From contig CATKXA010000001.1 in the NCBI GenBank assembly GCA_949840475.1, positions 1 through 39,255 of the forward strand: a stretch of DNA of 39,255 nucleotides, read 5' to 3'. The notes below the pieces were generated by a model that made no database searches, was not told the DNA's origin, and was given only the letters and a program-made list of their open reading frames with translations. The position numbers were made by a program, and so were the translations under genes. The stretch is from an uncultured Thermoanaerobacterales bacterium (lineage in GTDB: Bacteria > Bacillota > Clostridia > Christensenellales > UBA1242). Of the stretch, positions 1 to 8,900 are shown one piece after another (the stretch's first letter is position 1; every line of letters begins with the position of its first letter).

Positions 1-2
1 CT

Positions 3-539
3 ATGGTCAAAGTATTGCTTGAAAAAGAAACTATTTATAGTGATGAAGTTGACATGATTATGAATGGTAAGAGTGCAGAGGAAATAATCGAGGCTATTGA
101 TAAGAAATATAAAGATAAAGAAGATAACAAGAAAAAAGAAGCAGAAAAACTAGCTGAACAAGAAAAAGCTCGCGAGCTTGCAAAGTCTAGTGCAGACCTT
201 AATTTAAGCTATGTTGATGCTCTTTTGAAAGAGGCTGAAGCACGCTCTAAAAAGTTAAACGAGCTAGCAAAAGAGGCTGAGGCTTCGCTAGAAAATAAAG
301 AATCTATTGCAAAAGAGAGCCAAAACAAAGAAACTTCTAGCAAAGAAAAGCCTGTAAAAACTAAGTCAGAAAAGGCTGAAACAAGCGAAAAAACTGGTTC
401 GGCTAGCGGGGTAGCTCCTAAAAAGACTACTGCTAAAAAATCAGAAGGTAAAGCTACAAGTGTTAGCGAGGCGGACGGGCAAGCTAACGCTAAAACAACT
501 TCAAGTACAAAGAGCAAAAAGCAAGACAAAAAAGACTAA
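3..539 (+). CDS. ftsH: ATP-dependent zinc metalloprotease FtsH, C-terminal fragment (cut by left edge)
   Basis: Only the last ~178 codons are present; the reading frame is open at the left edge, so the ATG at base 3 is an internal Met. The first ~30 residues (VLLEKETIYSDEVDMIMNG) match the end of the FtsH protease domain, where a LLEKEtl-x-DE segment is typical. FtsH is a membrane-anchored AAA+ protease that degrades membrane and regulatory proteins. From about residue 35 the protein becomes a ~140-residue low-complexity tail of Lys, Glu, Ala, Ser and Thr, first helical and Glu/Lys-rich, then Ser/Thr/Lys-rich. Most FtsH tails are much shorter. The AAA and HExxH motifs would lie upstream of the window, so the identification rests on one short segment. 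The next gene follows after 19 bp. Confidence 0.7.
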   Translation: MVKVLLEKETIYSDEVDMIMNGKSAEEIIEAIDKKYKDKEDNKKKEAEKLAEQEKARELAKSSADLNLSYVDALLKEAEARSKKLNELAKEAEASLENKESIAKESQNKETSSKEKPVKTKSEKAETSEKTGSASGVAPKKTTAKKSEGKATSVSEADGQANAKTTSSTKSKKQDKKD

Positions 540-558
540 GTAAATTAAAGGGAAAATT

Positions 559-1143
559 ATGACACTTAAGAAATTTGGAATTATCAGTTCTGTAATAGTA
601 TCTATATTAGTAGTTATAACTATTGTGCTTAGCTGCGTCAAAGTTAATTGTGGTTTAATGTTGAGTGCACCTAGCAAATTTTTGCTATACAATGAAACAT
701 CTGTGTCTATAGCATTAACTGAAAAAAACAATCCTGGCGACTTTAAAAAGATGAACGAGCTTTATAACCAGATGACAAATTTAAGTATTATCAATTACAT
801 GGTCAACAATAAAGCTATAAAGTCAAAACCTGGTCAAGACCTTGACGACAAGTATAGTAGGTGGATTGGAACAAACAAGTCTGAAAATGTTTGTTTAGAG
901 CTTATTTATGACGACAAGCAGACAATCATTGTTGAGGTTGACGGAGATACTAAAATTATTGAGTTTTATGGCCTTATAATGATTGTTAACAACAACGTTA
1001 TTGGCAGTGAAGTTGCTATTTACTTTTCAACTTCAGAAAGTGATACAAAGAGCTACTCACAAAACCCAATACTAGTGAACGCAAAACAAAATAAGTTATA
1101 TAAGTTTATTCAAGAGGTTTCTAATAAACTTGCAGATAAGTAA
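559..1143 (+). CDS. membrane-anchored protein of unknown function
   Basis: This 194-residue protein belongs to no family I recognise. A short basic N-terminus is followed by one hydrophobic segment (residues ~8-28) and then a soluble, probably extracytoplasmic domain of ~165 residues with alternating beta-like stretches. Cys26 sits in VLSC, a poor lipobox because of the Leu at -2, so either a lipoprotein or an uncleaved N-terminal anchor is possible. An AAAGGGAAAATT ribosome site precedes the ATG. It lies 19 bp after ftsH in the same direction and is probably co-transcribed with it. A hairpin terminator follows directly. Confidence 0.6.
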   Translation: MTLKKFGIISSVIVSILVVITIVLSCVKVNCGLMLSAPSKFLLYNETSVSIALTEKNNPGDFKKMNELYNQMTNLSIINYMVNNKAIKSKPGQDLDDKYSRWIGTNKSENVCLELIYDDKQTIIVEVDGDTKIIEFYGLIMIVNNNVIGSEVAIYFSTSESDTKSYSQNPILVNAKQNKLYKFIQEVSNKLADK

Positions 1144-1148
1144 AATAA

Positions 1149-1176
1149 AAAGCCATAGCAGTTGCTATGGCTTTTA
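1149..1176. terminator. bidirectional intrinsic terminator
   Basis: AGCCATAGCA (1151-1160) pairs with TGCTATGGCT (1163-1172), flanked by A-rich and T-rich runs. It sits between two convergent genes ending at 1143 (+) and 1179 (-). Confidence 0.8.
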
Positions 1177-1178
1177 CA

Positions 1179-2276
1179 TTATACATTAAATCTAAATAGC
1201 ATTACGTCGCCGTCTTCAACGATATACTCTTTGCCTTCAATACGTACCTTTCCTTTTTCTTTTGCTTTAACATAACCACCGCAATCTACAAGCGTTTGAT
1301 AGGGAACGACCTCTGCTTTTATAAAGCCTTTTTCAAAGTCTGTATGAATTTTGCCTGCTGCTTTTGGGGCTTTAGAGCCTTTAGTGATTGTCCACGCTCT
1401 GACTTCTTTTTCACCAGCCGTTAAGAAAGAAATTTGACCAAGTGTTTTATAACCAATTTTAATAATTCTGTCTAGTCCGCTTTCTTTTAAGCCAAGGTCC
1501 TCTAAAAACATTTCACGTTCTTCTGGCTCTAGCTCAGTTAGCTCTTGTTCAACTTTAGCACTTATTACTAATACCTCAGCGTTTTCAGCTTTTGCATACT
1601 CTTTAACCTTTACGACATTTGGTATTTGGTCTTCTGGTTTAGAGATATCGCTCTCAGCAATATTGCAAGCATATATAACTGGTTTTGTTGTTATTAAAAA
1701 CAAACTGTTTGCAAACTCTTGCTCTTCGCTTGTGAGCTTTGCAAGCCTTGCAGGTTTTCCGTCATTTAAGTACACTTTTAGTTTGTTTAAAACCTCTATT
1801 TCAAAGCTAGCCTCTTTGTCGCCTTGTTTTTTACGTTTTTCTGCTTTTTCTAGGCGATTATTTAGGCTTTCAAGGTCAGATAGTGATAGTTCTAGGTTAA
1901 TAGTTTCAATATCCCTTATTGGGTCGATTGAGCCGTCTACATGTGTTATATTAGCGTCTTCAAAACACCTAACCACATGCACTATTGCCTCGCATTCTCT
2001 AATGCTTGCCAAAAATCTATTGCCTAGACCTTCGCCTTTTGAAGCCCCTTTAACAAGCCCGGCTATGTCAACAAACTTTAAGCTTGCATGAGTTATTTTT
2101 TGTGTATGATACAATTCGCCTAAAACATCAAGGCGGTGGTCAGGAACAGCAACTATGCCAACATTTGGTTCTATTGTACAAAACGGATAGTTTGCACTTT
2201 CTGCACCAGCTTTTGTTATAGCGTTAAACAATGTACTTTTCCCAACATTTGGAAGTCCAACAACACCTAATTCCAT
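1179..2276 (-). CDS. ychF: redox-regulated ATPase/GTPase YchF (OLA1 family)
   Basis: This is a 365-residue protein, the usual length for YchF, an Obg-related P-loop protein that binds ATP and associates with ribosomes. The P-loop GLPNVGKST is at residues ~7-15, followed by the switch NYPFCTIEPNVG, the DIAGLVKGASKGEGLGN element, a coiled-coil insertion around residues 130-160, and a C-terminal TGS domain ending EDGDVMLFRFNV. The ribosome site AAGGAG with a short spacer fixes the ATG start. It is transcribed alone, convergent with the preceding gene and divergent from uppP. Confidence 0.96.
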   Translation of the reverse strand: MELGVVGLPNVGKSTLFNAITKAGAESANYPFCTIEPNVGIVAVPDHRLDVLGELYHTQKITHASLKFVDIAGLVKGASKGEGLGNRFLASIRECEAIVHVVRCFEDANITHVDGSIDPIRDIETINLELSLSDLESLNNRLEKAEKRKKQGDKEASFEIEVLNKLKVYLNDGKPARLAKLTSEEQEFANSLFLITTKPVIYACNIAESDISKPEDQIPNVVKVKEYAKAENAEVLVISAKVEQELTELEPEEREMFLEDLGLKESGLDRIIKIGYKTLGQISFLTAGEKEVRAWTITKGSKAPKAAGKIHTDFEKGFIKAEVVPYQTLVDCGGYVKAKEKGKVRIEGKEYIVEDGDVMLFRFNV

Positions 2277-2354
2277 ATTTACTCCTTTTGCACGCTATTA
2301 TACACATTTTTTTTCAAAAAATAAAGCAAAACTTGATATGAAATTGAATAGTAG

Positions 2355-2485
2355 AGCATAAAATTATATTGTTTTATGCTTCATTGCTTATTAAAAAGCC
2401 TGCGATTTTTGTAAAATAATTTATTGTATTTAGAGGCAATAGTGAGCAATTTAACTTGACTTTATTGTGTAATAGCATAAAATTA
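2355..2485. promoter_or_regulatory. repeated AGCATAAAA elements upstream of uppP
   Basis: AGCATAAAATTA occurs at 2355-2366 and again at 2474-2485. An inverted copy, TTTTATGCT (2372-2380), forms a perfect 9-bp palindrome with the first. The last copy overlaps the -10 of the uppP promoter. They look like binding sites for a regulator, but I cannot name one. Confidence 0.45.
2456..2483 (+). promoter_or_regulatory. sigma-A-type promoter of uppP
   Basis: TTGACT (2456-2461), 16-bp spacer, TAAAAT (2478-2483). An AGGAG ribosome site lies about 9 nt before the uppP ATG. Confidence 0.7.
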
Positions 2486-2500
2486 GTCTAGGAGCTGATT

Positions 2501-3289
2501 ATGGTTATTCTTTATGCGTTGATTTTAGGAGTGCTTCAAGGACTTACAGAGTTCTTGCCCATTTCTAGTAGCGGACATTTGTTGCTGTTTGAAAATATCT
2601 TAGGTATTTCTGGCGACAATATGTTTTTCAATGTGCTTATGCACTTTGCAACACTAATAGCTGTTGTTGTTATTTTTTGGAAAGATGTGGTTGAGCTTAT
2701 TAAACACCCATTTGGCAAAAGAATGCAGGCTATAGTTATAGCCACAATCCCAACTGTTATTTTGGCTCTTGTTGTTAATTACTTTTTTGACGAGTTTGCT
2801 CTTTCAGCATTTTTAGGCTTTGGATTTTTAATATCTGCTGTTGTTATAACCGCGACTTCGATTATGCAAAAAAAGAGGTCGCTTAACTATAGATTTATAG
2901 AAGTAAACAAGAAAAATGCTTTATTGATTGGTATTGTTCAAGGGCTTGCTGTGTTGCCTGGTATTTCTAGGTCTGGTAGCACTATTTGTGCAGGGCTAAT
3001 GCTTGGCGTAGAAAGAGAAGAGGCTGCAAAATTTAGCTTTTTAGTTAGTATTCCAGTCATTATTGGTGGCATGATCTTTGAGCTTATTGGTGGCATTAAA
3101 AGTGGCTTTGGAGAGGTTAATGGACTTGCTTGCTTTGTAGGCTTTGTGGCTGCGTTCGTTGTTGCACTATTTACTATAAAGCTCATGATGAAGATAGTTA
3201 AGAAAGGCAAGTGGTGGGGCTTTGCTATTTACTTGTTTATCCTTGCAATCTTTGTTATTTTAAACCAGTACGTATTATGTTTGTTCTAA
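2501..3289 (+). CDS. uppP: undecaprenyl-diphosphatase UppP/BacA
   Basis: UppP removes a phosphate from undecaprenyl pyrophosphate at the membrane, recycling the lipid carrier used for peptidoglycan and other wall polymers; extra copies confer bacitracin tolerance. The 262-residue polytopic protein carries both family motifs: LQGLTEFLPISSSGHLL near the N-terminus (residues ~12-28) with the catalytic Glu and Ser residues, and PGISRSGSTI (residues ~156-165) with the catalytic Arg. About eight hydrophobic segments are visible. It is transcribed alone between its own promoter and a strong terminator. Confidence 0.96.
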   Translation: MVILYALILGVLQGLTEFLPISSSGHLLLFENILGISGDNMFFNVLMHFATLIAVVVIFWKDVVELIKHPFGKRMQAIVIATIPTVILALVVNYFFDEFALSAFLGFGFLISAVVITATSIMQKKRSLNYRFIEVNKKNALLIGIVQGLAVLPGISRSGSTICAGLMLGVEREEAAKFSFLVSIPVIIGGMIFELIGGIKSGFGEVNGLACFVGFVAAFVVALFTIKLMMKIVKKGKWWGFAIYLFILAIFVILNQYVLCLF

Positions 3290-3322
3290 AAAAATAAGAC
3301 CAAAATTTTGGTCTTATTTTAA
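3289..3322. terminator. intrinsic terminator after uppP
   Basis: A perfect 15-bp inverted repeat, AAAATAAGACCAAAA (3291-3305) and its complement (3306-3320). The A/T tracts at each end allow it to work in both directions, so it probably also ends the minus-strand small gene at 3342. Confidence 0.85.
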
Positions 3323-3341
3323 ATCTTAAAGAAAATTTAGC

Positions 3342-3473
3342 TTATTTACATTTTCTGCCATTGCTGCAAGCTTTAGTCTTTTTAGATGATGACTTACCGC
3401 AATCTGACGCAGAGTTAGATGCACAGTCTGATGACTTAACATTCTTTTGCTTACTTTCTTCGCGTTTATTCAT
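3342..3473 (-). CDS. 43-residue Cys/Lys/Ser-rich small protein, possibly forespore-expressed
   Basis: The translation begins MNKREESKQKNVKSSDC and ends ACSNGRKCK. It has four Cys, eleven Lys and ten Ser in 43 residues and no hydrophobic core, so it is probably a disordered or metal/thiol-binding peptide. A perfect AAAAAGGAG ribosome site lies 8 nt before the ATG, and an intrinsic terminator follows the stop, which together make it a convincing gene despite its size. It lies 54 bp downstream of the ABC-type gene on the same strand. A sigma-G-like promoter (GTATA-N17-CATACTA) lies in that gap. I recognise no family. Confidence 0.62.
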   Translation of the reverse strand: MNKREESKQKNVKSSDCASNSASDCGKSSSKKTKACSNGRKCK

Positions 3474-3504
3474 ATTTTTCGCTCCTTTTTAAGATTTATA
3501 CTCA

Positions 3505-3533
3505 TAGTATGAGCAAAAAATATATTTTTATAC
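3505..3533 (-). promoter_or_regulatory. sigma-G-like promoter of the 43-residue gene
   Basis: On the minus strand GTATA (3529-3533) and CATACTA (3505-3511) are separated by 17 bp. The Bacillus sigma-G consensus is close to gHATr-N18-CATwMTA. The -10 also lies within CTCATACTATGAG, a small palindrome, so an operator is an alternative reading. Confidence 0.45.
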
Positions 3534-5258
3534 ACTGTTTAAATAGTTACTATCAATGGTTAGTGGTTGTTTGTTTAATTTGACTCTGCCAGTGCTTAAT
3601 TCTTTGACATTGCCCTTTTCTATGAAGTAATGTTTGTCTAAGATATCGTCAATAGGGTTAAGGGCAGAGAAGACTATTATTGTGCGTTCGCTTTTTAACT
3701 TGCTTAGCAACTTTTTGATTGTTGCTTGCTCTTTATCAGATAAGCCAATAGGGAACTCGTAAACCATAAATACTTCACTCTTTGTAAGTAGTGCTCTAGC
3801 TAAGCCTAGCAAAAACTTTTGTTGCAAGTTAAGTGCATTAGGTGTTACGCTTAGGTTTGTTTGGTAACCTTCAGGAAGGGCCATAATAGTGTCATGAACT
3901 CCAACTTTTTTACAAGCTTCAATAATCTTCTTTTTGTTTTGTTCAACAAATTTCAAGTTTTCCATTATTGTATCATTGAAAAAGTATGGTTTGCTTGTTG
4001 CGTAGCTCATGTTGTGCTTGTATGTTTCTACATCAAAGTCGTAAATATTGATTGTGTCTAGCGTTATTGTTCCGCTGTCTGGTCTTACTGCACGGCGTAA
4101 CATATAGAATATTGCACGCTTACCGCAGTTTCTAGTACCCTCTATTAGAACAATTTGATTTTTAGCAATCTGCGTGTTTAAGATTTTTATATTTCCAAGC
4201 GACTTATCTATTTTGTCTTCTGATGAGTATGATACGTTTGAAAAAGTGATAGCACCCTCGATTTTATCTGTTGAGTTTTTACCGAACTCAATCATGTCTT
4301 TTTCGCTCATATCAAGCAAGGTTTTAACACGTAATGCCGCGATACTTGTGTTTTCAAGGTCGTTAAATAGCCCGAAAAATTCTGTCATTTTAGTAATCGC
4401 TGCTGTTAGGTACGGCGTGATTACGAAGTATAGTGATAAGGTTACCACATTGTCAGACACCAATTTTACTAAGTATAGCGTTGCTAGCAAGATTATGAAT
4501 GTGTAAAGTAAATATACCCAGTTGTCACGTAAGCTCTTTAGGTGCGTACGTTTTTTGTAGTTTTTAACAATTTTATCTACTCTATTAAAATATTTTTCAT
4601 GTAGTTGAGTGCCGAGGTTCAAGTCCTGCGATAAATGACGATTGTCTACCATATCTGCGAAAGTTTCAGTTAGTTTATCACGTTCTTCGTAAATTTCATT
4701 AGTCTTTTTACCAATGAGAGCATTGAGTAATTTGATTAAGAAAAATACTAAGATAGCTACACCAAAAATCAACAAGCCTATCAAAATATTGGTTGAAAAG
4801 ATTATTACAAGTGTAATGACTGCTCTAATTAGATAGGCACTCTTGTATGCTGAATAGTCGCAAAAGTCAGAAAGCGTTACAATATTATTGGTAATAGTGT
4901 TAACCATTTTTTCTTTTGAAGTGTATTTAAAGTTCGCCTCATCTGCATTAAAGACTTTATGGAACAGCCTTTCTTGAATTCTTGGGTAAACATAACCAAG
5001 CTGATTGATAGACAGCCTATATTCAAACTCCCAAGACAGTTGTGCGATAAGGTCTATAGCAAAAACAATGCAAAGCTGTATCATTGCACCTTTATAGTCC
5101 GCAATATTGAGTGATGTAATTACATTTGCAGCAGGAATTGCTGAAATTACGCCACAGATACTAGGTATTACTGCTGTTACCCAAGTAAAGAACCAGATCG
5201 TTTTATTTGGGGTCGCTACTTTATACCATGTTTTTAAACTCTGAGTGATTTTAGCCAA
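3528..5258 (-). CDS. ABC exporter-like protein with a degenerate ATPase domain
   Basis: This 576-residue protein has the layout of a half-size ABC exporter: a six-helix membrane domain (residues ~20-300) followed by a nucleotide-binding domain (~335-555). Its catalytic motifs are broken. The P-loop reads GTRNCGKR (374-381), where Ser/Thr should follow Lys. The Q-loop Gln is missing (ATSKPYFF, ~420-427). The signature is LNLQQK in place of LSGGQ. Walker B ends VFMVYE, with Tyr500 for Asp but Glu501 kept. The switch His is Ser531. The ORF is intact, so this looks like a maintained pseudo-ATPase, not decay. No partner ABC gene is in the window. It starts with TTG, 7 nt after AAGGAG. Substrate unknown. 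Confidence 0.8.
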   Translation of the reverse strand: MAKITQSLKTWYKVATPNKTIWFFTWVTAVIPSICGVISAIPAANVITSLNIADYKGAMIQLCIVFAIDLIAQLSWEFEYRLSINQLGYVYPRIQERLFHKVFNADEANFKYTSKEKMVNTITNNIVTLSDFCDYSAYKSAYLIRAVITLVIIFSTNILIGLLIFGVAILVFFLIKLLNALIGKKTNEIYEERDKLTETFADMVDNRHLSQDLNLGTQLHEKYFNRVDKIVKNYKKRTHLKSLRDNWVYLLYTFIILLATLYLVKLVSDNVVTLSLYFVITPYLTAAITKMTEFFGLFNDLENTSIAALRVKTLLDMSEKDMIEFGKNSTDKIEGAITFSNVSYSSEDKIDKSLGNIKILNTQIAKNQIVLIEGTRNCGKRAIFYMLRRAVRPDSGTITLDTINIYDFDVETYKHNMSYATSKPYFFNDTIMENLKFVEQNKKKIIEACKKVGVHDTIMALPEGYQTNLSVTPNALNLQQKFLLGLARALLTKSEVFMVYEFPIGLSDKEQATIKKLLSKLKSERTIIVFSALNPIDDILDKHYFIEKGNVKELSTGRVKLNKQPLTIDSNYLNSV

Positions 5259-5362
5259 ATGTTTTCTCCTTAAAGTTAGTTTGTGCTAAACTTGATTTTA
5301 TATAAATAAATATATAATGTAAAGTAAATTTATATTTTTTATCAAATTATGACGTTTTTATA

Positions 5363-5391
5363 TTGCACACGGCATATATTTGTGGTATACT
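5363..5391 (+). promoter_or_regulatory. promoter of the dCMP deaminase/giant protein operon
   Basis: TTGCAC (5363-5368), 17-bp spacer, TATACT (5386-5391), with a TG extended -10 at 5383-5384. The transcript would have a leader of about 60 nt ending in AAAGGTGG before the ATG at 5458. Confidence 0.75.
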
Positions 5392-5457
5392 TTATAAGTC
5401 AATTTATGGGCAGATAATTACGGTATTTCAAGCTTTTAGCTTTTAAAAGGTGGAATA

Positions 5458-5928
5458 ATGGATAACAAAAACATAACTAAATGGGATATTCGATTTATGG
5501 ACCTTGCACAAACAGTTGCTGAGTGGAGCAGTTGTTTAAGACGCAAGGTTGGTGCTGTTATTGTCAGAAATAAGCGAATACTTACCACTGGTTATAATGG
5601 TGCCCCTGCGGGCATTGCGAGTTGCGTTGACCGCGGAGAATGTTTAAGAGATAAGTTAAACATTGCAAGTGGAACAAGGGCAGAAATGTGCTATGCAATT
5701 CATGCAGAACAAAATGCAATAATCCAAGCTGCAAAAATGGGCATTAGTGTTGAGGGTGCAACTATTTATGTTACACACCAACCATGTTCTGTTTGTACTA
5801 GAATTTTAATAAATTCAGGTATCAGTAGAATTGTTTATAAATATGCTTATCCAGACAGCTTTTCATTAGAGTTATTAAACGAAGCTAAAGTAGAACTTGT
5901 GCATTTGCCAGAGGAGAAACAAGGGTAA
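5458..5928 (+). CDS. deoxycytidylate (dCMP) deaminase
   Basis: This 156-residue protein belongs to the ComEB/dCMP-deaminase family, which makes dUMP for thymidylate synthesis. Zinc-binding motifs are CAIHAEQNA-type (YAIHAEQNAII, residues ~79-89; the His-Ala-Glu supplies a ligand and the general acid/base) and PCSVCTRIL (~107-115). The N-terminal WDIRFMDLAQTVAEWSSC and TGYNGAPAG segments are typical. It is the first gene of a two-gene unit: the stop is followed after 3 bp by the start of the very large surface protein, an unexpected partner for a nucleotide enzyme. Confidence 0.93.
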   Translation: MDNKNITKWDIRFMDLAQTVAEWSSCLRRKVGAVIVRNKRILTTGYNGAPAGIASCVDRGECLRDKLNIASGTRAEMCYAIHAEQNAIIQAAKMGISVEGATIYVTHQPCSVCTRILINSGISRIVYKYAYPDSFSLELLNEAKVELVHLPEEKQG

Positions 5929-5931
5929 AAC

Positions 5932-8900
5932 ATGAAAAAGTTTTTATCGTACATTGTTACCTTTGTTGTAATGTTCTTCATTTCAGCAGCTGTAACAGTG
6001 TCAATGTCAATGTCGGGAGGGGGTTCACTCTTATTGCCTAGCCAAGACGATACGCAGGCAAGTGGCTCTTCCTTTTTTAATGGCATTTTAAAGACTTTTG
6101 AAGAAAATAAGCAGTTTAATGTTATGGGTAACCTAGAGATTAAAACTGAAGATCAAGTAATTCCAGTTAGCCTTTTTGTTAATATTGACTTAGAAGACGC
6201 AAGCAATATTAAAGTCGAAGGCTTTGTAATAGCAAATATAGACCAAAAGTATACTGTTGAGTTTTCTCTATACAATAACTGTTTATACCTATCGTTTGAA
6301 GATATAAATGTAAAATTAAATATCAATGGCTTTAGCGAGCTAATTGATACATTAAGTAATATTTTAGGCACTGGTAATCAAAATGACACTTCAAGCTTTG
6401 TTGAAGATTTGATGCCAACACTAATGGGTGCGTTAGACAATTTAAAAGAAACCGTTACTGCTGATGGCGAGAAACTAGTAGAAATTACTATAGACAATTT
6501 AGTGTCAGCACAAATTCTTCTAGACAAGGACGAAAAACTAAAAAAAGCAAGCCTTGAAACTATAGACTTAGACGGCGTTAGTTTAACTGCTGTGCTTGAT
6601 ATAACATTTGACGAAGAAATCGTCATAACCAATCCAGAAAAGAGCATTCCTGTTAGAGAGTTCTTTGACGTATATGAGCTTTATAACTTAAACTTTGGCT
6701 CAGGCAATTTATTTAATAGCTTTGATTATCAGATTGGCATCAATGCTTTAAACTCTTGCCAAAGTTTAAATGGTTATGCAGTTATAGATAATGGCTTAAG
6801 CATGGTTGGAAACTTAAATGGCTTTGTGAGCCAAAGCTTTAGACTTGACTTTATAGATAACCAGTTATTTGTAAATGTTGGCGACATACGTGTTAAACTA
6901 GATATTGCTAGTCTTGATAGATTGCCTGCCAGCGAGCAAACTAAAGCTGGCATTGGCATTTTAAGTTCTATGCCTAGCATTTCTACAGATATTAGTATAG
7001 ACAGCATTCTAAGTTTGTTAAAACAATCAAAGGTGTGCTTAAGTAAAAATCAGGTACTTTTAAAAACAAACCTTAATGCACTTGGCATTAACTTAGAGGC
7101 CGAGATTGTACTTGCTTTAAATAATTACGAGATTGAAAATATAAGCATTGTTGCGAGCCTAGAGCAAAATGAGTTTAATATAAACTTATGCAAAGCTTCG
7201 CACCAAAAACCAGCCAGCATAGACGGTAATAAGTATCTTGATGTTGTGAACTTTGTAGAAAGCACGATGGAAAACTTTACTTTGAGCGAGGGCAATATCT
7301 TTGCAAGTATTGAGGTGCTTAGTGGCAACAAGCAATATTTAGCCAATGCAAATATATTTGTGTCTGCGATAAATCAATACTTTAGTGCTGATATGAATAT
7401 AGCTGGCGATATGGCATTTGATGCAAACATTGCTATGCAAAATGGTAGACTATTCTTGAGGTCAAATGGCACTGCTCTTAGCGTTGAAACTGAAAGAGTT
7501 TACCAGCTTGTTAAATTCTTGGCAAACAGCAATATTATTAAAAATATCAATGTAGAAGACTTGAGCAAACTTTTAGGAACTTCAAGCGATTTAGTTGGCG
7601 GTTTTGATATAAATGACCTAAAGTGTATAAAAACTCTCAGTGTAGATGCTAGCCAAATAAAGCTTGTTGTGGACGGTGACGTTTTTGGCTCACATAGCGA
7701 CATCACTCTAATAATAACACTTGAAGATTATATTGTTAGCGAAATCGAGCTTATGGGCATTGAAATAGAAGATACTAAAGTAAATGCTAAGTTCAACTTA
7801 TATGGTGGCGAGGTTGAGCAAAAGTATTATAATCCTAATGATTATGCTAACCTAGACAGCGTGGTATCACTATCTGAAGCTGCAGTTAAAACTTTGTACC
7901 AAGATGGTATTAAAGGTAGCATTTATGCCAATTTTGAGTTGTTTGGCGAAATCAACGAGTTAAAACTTGAGTATGGCTTTAACTTTGATAACTGCAACTT
8001 AAATGGATATATTGTTACAAACTTCAAAGGTTTAGATATTAATTTATACTTTATTGACGGAACTTTCTATGCAAACATAATCGGCTTAAAAGTATATGTT
8101 GAGTTCACAGAATTTGGCGACCTTATAAATTACTTATCACGTGAGTTCGGATTAGAGCTTGACGGCTTTGATATTAATAACCTTTTACAAAGCTTGAAAG
8201 ATGTAGACTTAAGCCAGATTATTCTAGGATACATTGGCGGAGAAAAGAGTGTTGAACTTAATCTTGCTAATGATATCACTATCTTTGTTAACTTTGATGA
8301 ATTTGTTAACCAGGTAATAGTTAGAGTTAAAAATGTGTATGTTGAACTAAATGTGTTTAGTTATGACAGCAGCGAGATTGATAATTTAAATAAAGATGAA
8401 TTTGGTCATTATAGTATAATTAAAGATACTGTCAGTGCAATTAAAAATACTCTTAGCGAAAATCAATTTAGTATTAATGCTATAGCAAATGTATATGAAG
8501 ACAATATGCTAACATATAACGCCAATGTTGATTTAGCTGTTGATATGAGTGAAGCGTTTAAAGCAAGTGCTAATGTTTCGCTTACTGGTAAACAAAATAT
8601 TAGTTTAAATGTTAATTATATTGATAGTAAGTTATTTGTTAACTATAACAAACTAAAATTATCTGCAAGCAAACAAAGCATAAGTGAGCTACTAGCATTA
8701 GTTATGCAAATGCTTGGCATCGATGCTTCTAATGTTGGCATTTTAGATAATGTAATTAGTGGCATGGATGTAGACATGAGTGTTTTACAAAGCATTATGC
8801 CTAGCATGGATATGAAAAACCCACTTAATATGCTTACCGTTATCAAAAACATAAGCATTGTTAACAATCAGTTTATCATTACACTAAACGGCGATTTAGT

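Noticed and set aside
5259..5362. Riboswitch in the region between the ABC gene and dCMP deaminase
   Set aside because: The sequence is AT-rich without stable stems or a terminator before either gene.
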